Position numbers and translations under genes: made by a program. DNA of 64,000 nucleotides from Erythrobacter sp. Lineage in GTDB: Bacteria; Pseudomonadota; Alphaproteobacteria; Sphingomonadales; Sphingomonadaceae. Under the pieces are notes generated by a model. It was not told where the DNA came from, made no database searches, and saw only the letters and a program-made list of their open reading frames with translations. The DNA is taken from positions 806,001 through 870,000 of the forward strand of contig CP073261.1 of NCBI GenBank assembly GCA_019739335.1. Reading direction: 5' to 3'. Below are positions 1 to 8,213 of this stretch, in pieces. The first letter of the stretch is position 1, and each line of letters opens with the position of its first letter.

Positions 1-89
1 TCAACGGGCTCTATATCCAGCAGTTGCAGCAGAAGCGCGCGCAGGAAGCGGCTGCAGGCGGCACGCCGCCAACCGGCGGCCAAGGCTGA
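1..89 (+). CDS. secB: SecB chaperone, C-terminal fragment (partial)
   Basis: Only the last 28 codons are inside the window, read from base 3 to a TGA at 87-89. The peptide begins NGLYIQQLQQKRAQE and ends in a Gly/Pro-rich tail. The stretch resembles the C-terminal helix of SecB, the export chaperone that holds preproteins unfolded and hands them to SecA. The following murJ-trpS pair is, as I recall, the usual neighbour of secB in sphingomonads. The gene is cut by the window edge, so the call rests on a short match plus context. It could be another protein with a Gln-rich tail. Confidence 0.6.
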   Translation, partial: NGLYIQQLQQKRAQEAAAGGTPPTGGQG

Positions 90-118
90 ACTGCGCCAAG
101 CCAGCGGGCGACTGACGC

Positions 119-1690
119 ATGAGCCTGCTCCGGAATGTCGGCACGATTGGCGGACTGACCCTGGTCAGCCGTGTTTTCGGCTTTGCCCGCGATATCCTGC
201 TCGCCCGCGTGCTCGGCGCGGGCGGGGTAGGCGACGCCTGGCAACTGGCGTTCCAGCTGCCCAATATTTTCCGTCGCCTGTTTGCCGAAGGAGCCTTTGC
301 CAGCGCCTTCGTGCCGCTGTTCAACCGTCGGATGACGAAAGAAGGCGATATTTCCGAAGCGCGCGAATTTGCCGCTGCGGTGATGGCGGTGCTGATCCCG
401 ATCCTGATCCTGTTCTCCGCGATTGCTCTGATCGCCATGCCGTGGATCGCCGGGCTGTTCGCCAACGAAGGGATCGAAAGCGATCCCGAACTGATGGACC
501 TCGCCGTGGTGATGGCACGGGTGGCCTTTCCCTATCTCGCCTTCATGAGCGTAGCGACGGTGTTCGCCGCTATCCTCAATTCGCTGAACAAGTTTGCCGC
601 CGCGGCCGCCGCGCCGATATTGCTCAACCTGTGCCTGATCGCGGCGCTGGTGTGGGGCGCGCTGCAGCCCGATTCGCTCGAACTGCGGCGCGAAGTCGGC
701 GTATGGCTGGGCGTGGCGGTGACCGTCTCGGGGGTGTTGCAGGCGCTCTGGCTCGGCTGGTTCGCACTCCGCAACGGCTTCCGCATCAAATTGCGCCGTC
801 CGCGCATGACGGCGGGGGTGAAGGAGCTGTTCATCCTGATCGGCCCCGCCGTGCTGGGCGCCGGCGTATACCAGATCAGTCGCTTTATCGACCTGTTTTT
901 CCTCTCCACACTGCCCGATGGTTCCTACACGTTCCTGGCGATGGCGGACCGGCTGAACCAGTTGCCGATGGGGATTATCGGCATCGCGCTGGGCACGGCG
1001 ATCCTCCCCGCCTTGAGCCGCTATGTGGCGCAGGACCTGCCCGAGGAGGTACAGCGACTGCAATCGAACGCGGTAGAATTGGCGCTGTTGCTGACCCTTC
1101 CCGCCGCCGTGGCGCTTTTCATCGCCGGCAGTGCATTCACCCGTGCCTTCTACACCGGCGGAGCCTATACGCTGGACGATGCGATGGCGACCGGCGCGGT
1201 TGTATCGGGGCTGGTGGTGGGCCTGCCCGCCTATGTCCTGATCAAGGTGCTGATCCCCAACTTCTTCGCCCGCAAGGATACCCGCACGCCGGTCTATACC
1301 GCTGGCGGAGCGCTGCTGGTGAACATTGCGCTAAATTTCGTGCTGGTGCCGCGCTTCGGGGTGATGGGGCTGGCGCTGGCGGGATCGGTTTCCGCCTGGT
1401 GCAACACGGCTGCGCTCTACACCATCCTGCACCGGCGCGGCTTTTACCGGCTCACCCCGCTGGTGCTGTCGCGCATTGCCCGCATCCTCGCCGCTACCGC
1501 TTTCATGGGCGCGGTTTTGTGGTATGCGCTGCCCAATGGACAAGGCTTCTACGCCGGTAACGCTCTTGAGCGCGTGGGCGCAATCGTCGCGCTGGTCGGT
1601 GTGGGCGGCTTTGCCTTCCTGCTGGCGGCAGTGGCGTTGCGGGTTGTAACCCGCGAGACCATCGGCCAGTTGAAGCGTCGTCAGGGTTGA
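119..1690 (+). CDS. murJ: Lipid II flippase MurJ (MviN)
   Basis: This 523-residue, strongly hydrophobic protein has about 14 predicted membrane segments. It starts MSLLRNVGTIGGLTLVSR and carries the FGFARDILLA motif typical of MurJ/MviN. The family flips lipid-linked peptidoglycan precursors across the inner membrane. Length is normal for MurJ. The ATG lies 29 bases after the secB stop, and trpS starts 42 bases downstream, so the three genes are probably co-transcribed. No odd features were seen. Confidence 0.95.
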   Translation: MSLLRNVGTIGGLTLVSRVFGFARDILLARVLGAGGVGDAWQLAFQLPNIFRRLFAEGAFASAFVPLFNRRMTKEGDISEAREFAAAVMAVLIPILILFSAIALIAMPWIAGLFANEGIESDPELMDLAVVMARVAFPYLAFMSVATVFAAILNSLNKFAAAAAAPILLNLCLIAALVWGALQPDSLELRREVGVWLGVAVTVSGVLQALWLGWFALRNGFRIKLRRPRMTAGVKELFILIGPAVLGAGVYQISRFIDLFFLSTLPDGSYTFLAMADRLNQLPMGIIGIALGTAILPALSRYVAQDLPEEVQRLQSNAVELALLLTLPAAVALFIAGSAFTRAFYTGGAYTLDDAMATGAVVSGLVVGLPAYVLIKVLIPNFFARKDTRTPVYTAGGALLVNIALNFVLVPRFGVMGLALAGSVSAWCNTAALYTILHRRGFYRLTPLVLSRIARILAATAFMGAVLWYALPNGQGFYAGNALERVGAIVALVGVGGFAFLLAAVALRVVTRETIGQLKRRQG

Positions 1691-1732
1691 GGCCCGCCTT
1701 ACTTCTCCATTTCTTCCAGCACAGGATTTCCC

Positions 1733-2782
1733 ATGCCCTCCACCAGCATGACACCCGGTTCGATGACCGTCGTTTCCGGCATCCAGCCCACCGGCAAGCC
1801 GCACCTCGGCAACTATCTCGGTGCGATCCGCAATTATGTGAAGTTGCAGGATGAGGCCCATGCCAGCGGCGGGCGGTGCTTCATCTTCCTTGCCGATCTG
1901 CACGCGATTTCGATGCCCCACATCCCGGCAGACCTGCATTCGGCGACGCTGGAAATGGTCGCCACCCTGGTCGCCTGCGGGCTAGATCCCGCCAAGTCTG
2001 TGCTGTTCAACCAGGCACAGGTGCCCGCACATGCCGAACTGCAATGGCTGCTGATGGGCACCGCGCGGATGGGCTGGCTCAACCGGATGACGCAGTGGAA
2101 GGACAAGGCCGGCAAGAACCGGGAGGGCCAGTCGGTCGCGCTGTTCGGCTATCCGGTGCTGCAGGCTGCCGACGTGCTGCTTTACCAGGCCACCCATGTG
2201 CCGGTGGGCGAGGACCAGAAGCAGCATCTGGAGCTGGCGCGCGACATTGCGCAGAAGTTCAACAACGACTTTGCGACTGAGGATACGCCCGTCTTCACCC
2301 TGCCCGATCCGTACATTCCGGAAGAAGCAGCACGGATCATGTCGCTGCGTGACGGCAGCCGCAAGATGAGCAAGTCCGAACCTTCGGACATGAGCCGGAT
2401 CAACCTGTCCGACACTGCCGACGAAATGGCGCAGAAGATCAAGAAGGCGAAGACCGATCCCGAACCGTTGCCCAGCGAACTGGCAGGGCTGGAAGGGCGT
2501 CCTGAAGCGCTCAACCTGATCGCAATCTACGCCGCGCTGGCGGGGACGACACCGGCGGCTGTGCTGGCCGAACATGGCGGCAAGGGCTTCGGCCATTTCA
2601 AGCCGCTGCTGGCGGACAAGCTGGTGGACGTGCTCGGCCCGATCCGTGATCGCTTCGTGGACCTGAAGGAAGACCGCGAGGCGCTCGACGCCATTCTTGC
2701 GCGCGGAGCGGCGCAGGCGCGGGAGGCGGGGCGAAGCACGCTGGATCGCGCTTACAACGCGTTGGGACTGGTCCGCGGCTAA
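1733..2782 (+). CDS. trpS: Tryptophan-tRNA ligase
   Basis: This 349-residue class I aminoacyl-tRNA synthetase charges tRNA-Trp in the cytoplasm. The HIGH-type motif appears as PHLGN near residues 23-27, after SGIQPTGK. The KMSKS loop is intact at residues 211-215. The chosen ATG has AGGA six bases upstream. An internal ATG at 1763 (MTVVSGIQ) would remove ten poorly conserved residues and is the alternative start. The gene is last in the apparent secB-murJ-trpS unit. Confidence 0.95.
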   Translation: MPSTSMTPGSMTVVSGIQPTGKPHLGNYLGAIRNYVKLQDEAHASGGRCFIFLADLHAISMPHIPADLHSATLEMVATLVACGLDPAKSVLFNQAQVPAHAELQWLLMGTARMGWLNRMTQWKDKAGKNREGQSVALFGYPVLQAADVLLYQATHVPVGEDQKQHLELARDIAQKFNNDFATEDTPVFTLPDPYIPEEAARIMSLRDGSRKMSKSEPSDMSRINLSDTADEMAQKIKKAKTDPEPLPSELAGLEGRPEALNLIAIYAALAGTTPAAVLAEHGGKGFGHFKPLLADKLVDVLGPIRDRFVDLKEDREALDAILARGAAQAREAGRSTLDRAYNALGLVRG

Positions 2783-2950
2783 TCTGGGCAAGTTCCCGCG
2801 ATTACAAATGTTTACAGACGTCTACGCCTGAACGGTTCAACCCGCGTTCAGCACACCCTTGCTATTGCACGGCTCATCGTAGAGATTTGTGCGCGTCCGG
2901 GTGTTGGGGCGAAGCACAGCCACCTGCACCTGATTCGAAAGAAACGAGCC

Positions 2951-3664
2951 ATGAATATTACCACCTCGCTCAGGAAGAGCCTGAAGCTCGCCGCTATCCC
3001 CGCGCTCGCGCTGGGCCTCGCTGCCTGCGCCACGCCGTTCCGCGCAGACGTATCGCGGTTCGAGAGCCAGTTGCCCGCACCGCAGGGTGAAAGCTTTTTT
3101 GTCGTAGCCGACGATCCCGCGTTGGCGGGCGGGCTGGAGTTCTCACTCTATGCCGATCATGTTGAAGCGGAGATGGCGGAACTCGGCTACGTCCAGGCTG
3201 CCTCGCCGGAAGAAGCCACGTTGCTGGTCCGCTTCGATTACGGCGTTGACGAAGGGCGTGAGCGCGTCCGCTCGACCGGCTTCGGCTACGGCTACCATGA
3301 TCCCTTCTACAGCCCCTGGCGCAGCTATTCGCGCCCGGTGCTGTTCCGTGACCGGCAGGGCCGCACCCGCGTTGCCTACCTTGGCGGCAGCCGCTGGGGC
3401 TACGGCTGGCATGATCCTTTCTTCAGCCGCGGCAGCGATATTACCAGCTACACCGTCTATACCAGCGGGATCGATCTGAAGATCGACAATGCGGCCACAG
3501 GCGAACGCCTGTTCGAAGGCAGCGCACAGGCGGCCTCGCAATCGAACCGGCTGCAATATCTGGTGCCGAACCTGGTTGAGGCGATGTTCACGGATTTTCC
3601 GGGTAATTCGGGCGAGACAGTGCGCATATCGGTCGCGCCGGAAGAAGGCCAGCCGCGCCGCTGA
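2951..3664 (+). CDS. DUF4136 domain lipoprotein
   Basis: The 237-residue product has a positively charged start, a hydrophobic stretch and a lipobox (LGLAAC) with the lipidated Cys near residue 26, so it should be lipid-anchored in the envelope. The rest resembles DUF4136 proteins: a pattern of D..LLVRFDYGVD, a Tyr/Gly/Arg-rich middle with two related GYG-HDPF-S segments, and a late DLKIDNAATGERLFEG strand. The function of DUF4136 is unknown. The gene stands alone, 168 bases after trpS, and is followed by a strong terminator. Confidence 0.75.
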   Translation: MNITTSLRKSLKLAAIPALALGLAACATPFRADVSRFESQLPAPQGESFFVVADDPALAGGLEFSLYADHVEAEMAELGYVQAASPEEATLLVRFDYGVDEGRERVRSTGFGYGYHDPFYSPWRSYSRPVLFRDRQGRTRVAYLGGSRWGYGWHDPFFSRGSDITSYTVYTSGIDLKIDNAATGERLFEGSAQAASQSNRLQYLVPNLVEAMFTDFPGNSGETVRISVAPEEGQPRR

Positions 3665-3690
3665 GCGATTTCGCGGACAAAAATTCACAA

Positions 3691-3726
3691 GGGCGGTCCT
3701 CCTTCGCGGGAGGGCCGCCCTTTTTT
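3691..3726 (+). terminator. Rho-independent terminator after the DUF4136 gene
   Basis: A 10-bp GC-rich stem (GGGCGGTCCT paired with AGGGCCGCCC, one G-U pair) is followed at once by six T residues. It begins 27 bases after the stop codon. Confidence 0.9.
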
Positions 3727-3832
3727 GCGTCACGCGCGGGCGATTGCCATGAGTAGGCAGGCTCAGACGAGCGAGGTGCAGAGTCTTTACCGGGTTGAAG
3801 TTCTCGCCCAGCAGGGATCGCCTGTCGCGGTG

Positions 3833-3847
3833 GCGAGTTGCACTCGC
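3833..3847 (+). other. Hairpin in the DUF475 leader
   Basis: The 211-base gap before the DUF475 gene contains a perfect 6-bp stem (GCGAGT/ACTCGC) with a 3-nt loop. It overlaps a 34-codon ATG reading frame (3749-3853) that has no convincing ribosome site. I could not match the region to a known riboswitch, including the yybP-ykoY type found near some TerC-family genes. Confidence 0.3.
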
Positions 3848-3937
3848 ACCTGATCATCGACTACGGGCACTGCCATACCACGCCGCCCGCACATCCCGGC
3901 GCGTCCGGCACCGGAATCTATTGAAGGAAGTTACCTG

Positions 3938-4999
3938 ATGTTCAAACACTTCGGTGGGTCGCTGATCTTCACCGCTGTCATGCTCGCCTTGGGCGGATGG
4001 TACGGCTGGGTATCGACCGGAACGATCGGGGGGGTGCTCAGTATCCTGTGGATTTGCATTATCCTCTCGATCCTCGAAGTCTCGCTGTCGTTCGACAATG
4101 CGGCGGTAAACGCTTCGGTGCTCAAGGATATGGATCCGGTCTGGCAGGCACGCTTTCTAACCATCGGGATCATCATCGCCGTTTTCGGGATGCGTATCGT
4201 CTTCCCGCTACTCATCGTAATGATCGCCGCCAGCCTCGGCCCGATCGAGGCGGTAGATCTCGCACTCAGCAGGCCAGACGAGTACCAGCGCATCGTCAGC
4301 GATGCACATATCGGGCTGATGGGCTTTGGCGGCGCATTCCTCGGCATGGTCGGCCTCAAGTTCTTCTTCGACGCCGACAAGGAACACGACTGGATCAGCG
4401 TGATCGAGCGGCCGCTGGCCAAGGTGGCGAATATCGAAGCCGTGGCCATCGGCATCGTGCTGGCCGGCACCTGGGCAACCTCAGCTATGCTCGCCGATGA
4501 CGACGCGCTGACTTTCATCGTCGCGGCTATCGGAGGCTTGCTCACTTACATCGCTGTCGAGATCGTCAACCATGTGCTCGAACCGCCCACGCCTTCCACT
4601 GGTGATGTAGCCAAGGCAGGTTTCGGGGCCTTCCTCTATCTTGAAGTGCTCGACGCCAGCTTCTCGTTCGATGGCGTGATCGGTGCCTTCGCGCTGACCA
4701 ACAACCTGATCGTGATCGCGATCGGCCTTGGTATTGGCGCGATGTTCGTCCGCTCGATGACGATCTTTCTTGTCCGCAAGGGAACGATGTCCGAATACCG
4801 CTATCTCGAACATGGCGCATTCTACGCGATCATGGCGCTGGCGGTGATCATGTATGTGAACACCTTCTACCATATCCCCGAAGTGATTACCGGCCTTATC
4901 GGCGCGGTATTGATCGGACTCGCATTTTGGTCGTCGGTTCGCTGGAACCGCGCCAATCCCCACGGCGAATCGGACATCATCGCCGACATGAGAGCCTGA
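3938..4999 (+). CDS. DUF475 (TerC-like) integral membrane protein
   Basis: The 353-residue protein is almost entirely hydrophobic helices. It carries the paired acidic signatures of this TerC-related family: EVSLSFDNAAVNA near residues 47-59, and LEVLDASFSFDGVIGAFA in the second half. Such repeats suggest an internally duplicated transporter, and related TerC proteins have been linked to metal or tellurite handling. The substrate here is unknown. The ATG is preceded by GAAGGAAG at good spacing. The gene is monocistronic and convergent with the operon that follows. Confidence 0.85.
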   Translation: MFKHFGGSLIFTAVMLALGGWYGWVSTGTIGGVLSILWICIILSILEVSLSFDNAAVNASVLKDMDPVWQARFLTIGIIIAVFGMRIVFPLLIVMIAASLGPIEAVDLALSRPDEYQRIVSDAHIGLMGFGGAFLGMVGLKFFFDADKEHDWISVIERPLAKVANIEAVAIGIVLAGTWATSAMLADDDALTFIVAAIGGLLTYIAVEIVNHVLEPPTPSTGDVAKAGFGAFLYLEVLDASFSFDGVIGAFALTNNLIVIAIGLGIGAMFVRSMTIFLVRKGTMSEYRYLEHGAFYAIMALAVIMYVNTFYHIPEVITGLIGAVLIGLAFWSSVRWNRANPHGESDIIADMRA

Positions 5000-5073
5000 A
5001 AGGGCTCCACCAATTATGGGACATCTATCGATCGTCGGAGGTCGGATCAGAACCCCGTGATCTTGAATACTCG

Positions 5074-7068
5074 TCAAGCAAGATAAGACAGCCCAAGCCT
5101 CTGTTGGCGAGCCACCAGCAGGGCATAGCCCGCAGCAAGCAAGGCTTCGCCATCCTGTGCAATCGAAATCAGTTCTGCCAGGCGGGTCATACCATAATCG
5201 CCAAGCCGGGCCGCGTGAGCTGCGCGTTTCCCTTCGAGCAGAGAGGCCAGTTGCGGCCCTGCTTCGAGCCGGTCGAGCAAGTTCCGCCACGCATCGGCAA
5301 TCGCGCGCGAGGAGGCGCTCGGCTGGATGAATTGCAGGTTGCGCCCCGGATCGGGGCGCAGCCGTAGCAGCCAGCTACGCAGGTCGCGATCCTTGTTCCT
5401 TGCCCAGTGCTGCGGCGGCACTGTCAGGTCCGCCGGTTCGCCATCGCCGAGTAGCGACACCGGAGCCAGCTCCACAGACTCGCCCGCTAGAGTGGCCTTG
5501 GCCAGCACGGTCCCGCGCCAGCCCCTGCCGAGCGCCATCTGCAAGTTTTCAATGGCGGTGCTGCCGCGTACGTCGTGATCTAGCATGACTGCCAGCCAGC
5601 GGCCCTCGGCATCGCGCAGCGGCCAGATCAGGCGCTGTGCCAGTTCGTCGAAGCTGGGGCGGGCGGTGTCGGTGGGGTGGAGCAGTACCATCTGCGGCTG
5701 CCCGGTCGCCGCCAGCCCGAGCGCGAATCCTCCGGCGAGCGCGGCGCGCATGGCCTCCCAATCCGCGTGCCCATGCGCTGCGGATGGCAGCGCCGCCTTG
5801 TCGACCAGCCGCGCGCGGACATCTTGCCCCGCTGACAACCGCCCGTCAGCCGCAACTCCAGCGCCCGTCAGGGCAATCCTCGCGTGGGCCAATTCCGCTA
5901 GCGGCCCAGCCTGCCACACCGCCTGCTGGTAGAAAGCGTTTCGCGGATCGAACAGCGGCTCCTGCCCCGCGCCGCGTGCCAGCGAGATCGCGTGGAAGCG
6001 CCCGCTGCCTTCGTCGAGCAGATGCACCGTCACCCCTCGCGCTCCGCCTTTCGTGCGCCAGATCTCAGCGCCGCAGCCGACCAGTTCGACATCGCCCAGC
6101 GGCTGGTACTCGCGCCGCACCTGTCCGGCCAGGGTGGCGAAATGCGGGTCTGCCGGGTCGGCCTTTGCCACCGCGCGGCTCAGCGCATGGGCAGTCGCCA
6201 TCAGTTCGAGCATCAGCCCGGCATCGAAGGAAAACGATCGCTGGCGCCGCAGCCGCATCTGCGCGGCAATGGAGCGCAGCAGGCTGGCGAGGCGCGGCAG
6301 GGCATCGGCGCGCGAGGAGACCGACAGCGCGAACAGGCTCTCCTCCAGCGGCAGCGGGGCAAGATTGAAACCGAGCGCTGCGCAATCCACCAGTGCCCGT
6401 TGGACGCGGGCGAGGAACTGCGGATCGGGGGCACTGGTGGTCGGAGCCGCTGCCTGCTCCTCCGCGTCGGCACTTTCCAGCGACAGGCCAAAATGCCGCC
6501 GCGCCGCCAGCAGGGCTGCGGCATGATAGGCCTTCTTCTGCGCCTTGCTCGCGCCCGAAACGATCTCCGCCATGCCCTGCCCACGAAGGATCAGCACCGG
6601 CTCATCCAGCTCGTCGAAGCGCACTGCCACAGATGTGCCACCGGGTTCCACCTCACCCGCCGTCTCCAGCAATTCCAGCGCCGCGCGCCAGCCGGGGCGG
6701 CCGGTGAACTTGCGCGCCTCTTCCAGCGGGATTGCGGCGATAATCTCTAGCGGGTCGGCGACAGAAGCGATTTCACCTTCCACTTCCTCGACGGCAGACT
6801 CCCGCAACAGCAGCACCGCGCCGAGCAGGTGGCGGCAAACCCCCGCCGCCGAACAGTCGCAACGCCCTTTCGCCGGGCCAGCCGCGCCAATCTCCACTGC
6901 CTGCCCGTCCACCGCCAGCCGCGCATTCCCGCCTTCGCTCGCCTCAAGCACGACCTTGCCATCGGCAAGATCGCGCTGCGCCCGCCGCAGCAGGCCGGGA
7001 TTGGCGAGCGTTGCCAAAGCTTTATCGTCGAAGGCCTGCATCGCAGCAATGAGCGCCGGATCGATCAT
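5074..7068 (-). CDS. SWIM zinc-finger protein (YehQ-like)
   Basis: The 664-residue protein has a SWIM motif near its N-terminus (C70-x-C72, then C78-x-H80), a zinc-binding fold associated with nucleic-acid or protein contacts. The remainder is Ala/Leu-rich with no recognised domain. I chose the ATG at 7068 because it forms an ATGA overlap with the stop of the VWA gene; an upstream in-frame ATG at 7089 would add seven residues. It is the last gene of the DUF4132-MoxR-DUF5682-VWA-SWIM operon, matching the position of yehQ in E. coli. The role is unknown. Confidence 0.85.
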   Translation of the reverse strand: MIDPALIAAMQAFDDKALATLANPGLLRRAQRDLADGKVVLEASEGGNARLAVDGQAVEIGAAGPAKGRCDCSAAGVCRHLLGAVLLLRESAVEEVEGEIASVADPLEIIAAIPLEEARKFTGRPGWRAALELLETAGEVEPGGTSVAVRFDELDEPVLILRGQGMAEIVSGASKAQKKAYHAAALLAARRHFGLSLESADAEEQAAAPTTSAPDPQFLARVQRALVDCAALGFNLAPLPLEESLFALSVSSRADALPRLASLLRSIAAQMRLRRQRSFSFDAGLMLELMATAHALSRAVAKADPADPHFATLAGQVRREYQPLGDVELVGCGAEIWRTKGGARGVTVHLLDEGSGRFHAISLARGAGQEPLFDPRNAFYQQAVWQAGPLAELAHARIALTGAGVAADGRLSAGQDVRARLVDKAALPSAAHGHADWEAMRAALAGGFALGLAATGQPQMVLLHPTDTARPSFDELAQRLIWPLRDAEGRWLAVMLDHDVRGSTAIENLQMALGRGWRGTVLAKATLAGESVELAPVSLLGDGEPADLTVPPQHWARNKDRDLRSWLLRLRPDPGRNLQFIQPSASSRAIADAWRNLLDRLEAGPQLASLLEGKRAAHAARLGDYGMTRLAELISIAQDGEALLAAGYALLVARQQRLGLSYLA

Positions 7069-8213
7069 CCCATCGCCCGCCCTAGCCATTCGGCGAAGCG
7101 ATCCGGCGTCAGCGCCGCCACTTCCATCCCCACCCCGGCCAGCCGTTGCGCCGTCGCCCGATCGTAGACTGCCGCCCCATCATCGCTCAGCGCGGCAAGG
7201 CCGAGCAGCTTGACGCGGGCGGAGTTCATGCGGCGGACGCCGGCCAGCAATTGCGCCACGGATCCGCCTTCCATGAAATCGCTGAGCAGCACGAACACGG
7301 TCCGCGTCGGCTGGGTTATCAGCCCTTCGCAATAGCTTACCGCGCCGCCGATGTCGGTCCCGCCGCCAAGTTGCACCGACATCAGCACCGCCACCGGATC
7401 GTGCGCCTCGCTCGACAGGTCCACCACCGAGGTGTCGAACACCACCAGACGGACGTCAACCGGCGGCAGACCGGTCAATATCGCCGCCATAACCGCTGCA
7501 TAAATGGTTGAACCGAGCATCGAGCCCGACTGGTCGACGCACAGGATGATCGTCCACGGCAAGCGCCGCTCGCTGCGCCCGAAAAAGCGCAAGCGTTCGG
7601 CCACGATCCGCCCGTGTTCGGTATCGTAATGTTTGAGGTTCTCGCGGATCGTCCCGCGCCAGTCGAAATTGCGCATCGACTTGAGCTGGCTGCGGCGGAA
7701 GCGGTCGGTCTTGCCCGAAAGCGCCGCCATCACTTTCGGCTTCAGCCGTTGCATCGTCTCTTCGACGATCTTGCGGGCAATCTCGCGGATCTTGGCCTGC
7801 GCCGCTTCATCGGCAATCCCCTTGTAGGAGATCAGCGCCTTGAGCAGGTCCTGGTTGGGTTCGAGCTGGTCGAGCACCTGCGGATCGCGCAGCAGTTCGT
7901 TCATGCCGAGATTGTCGATGGCGTGGGCCTGAACAGTTTCCAGCACCGATTGTGGGAACAGCGCGCGCAGCTCGCCCAGCCAGCCGAGCGCGGTGAGCTG
8001 GCTGGGATCGAGCGAGCCGCCGCTGCCCTTGCCGCCGCCGCGCCGCATCCCGCGCTTTTCCATTTCACGGGCGTAGAGGTAATCGAGCGCGCGGTCGGCA
8101 CGGCCATCGCCGCGAGTCATCGGGGTCTGGCCCATCTGCCTGTCGGCGTATCGGCCTAGTGCCAAACGCCAGCGGCGGGCGCGGGCGGGATCGGGAGGCG
8201 GTGCCCCGCTCAT
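7065..8213 (-). CDS. VWA domain protein partnered with a MoxR ATPase (YehP-like)
   Basis: The 382-residue product has a basic, helical N-terminal half and a C-terminal von Willebrand factor A domain. The MIDAS metal site is intact: DQSGS at residues 227-231, a Thr in GGGTDIGG and an Asp in LLSDFMEGG. VWA proteins paired with MoxR ATPases commonly act as adaptors in chaperone-like assembly or metal-loading complexes. The ATG at 8213 overlaps the previous stop as ATGA. The same frame stays open to 8831, but that extension is antisense-like and lies inside the DUF5682 gene. Confidence 0.9.
   Translation of the reverse strand: MSGAPPPDPARARRWRLALGRYADRQMGQTPMTRGDGRADRALDYLYAREMEKRGMRRGGGKGSGGSLDPSQLTALGWLGELRALFPQSVLETVQAHAIDNLGMNELLRDPQVLDQLEPNQDLLKALISYKGIADEAAQAKIREIARKIVEETMQRLKPKVMAALSGKTDRFRRSQLKSMRNFDWRGTIRENLKHYDTEHGRIVAERLRFFGRSERRLPWTIILCVDQSGSMLGSTIYAAVMAAILTGLPPVDVRLVVFDTSVVDLSSEAHDPVAVLMSVQLGGGTDIGGAVSYCEGLITQPTRTVFVLLSDFMEGGSVAQLLAGVRRMNSARVKLLGLAALSDDGAAVYDRATAQRLAGVGMEVAALTPDRFAEWLGRAMG

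Noticed and set aside
11-1063. 350-codon minus-strand frame opposite murJ
   Set aside because: It is a shadow of murJ with a His/Gln/Arg-rich composition and no motif.
3727-3937. yybP-ykoY-type manganese riboswitch before the DUF475 gene
   Set aside because: The conserved core elements of that class could not be found in the leader.
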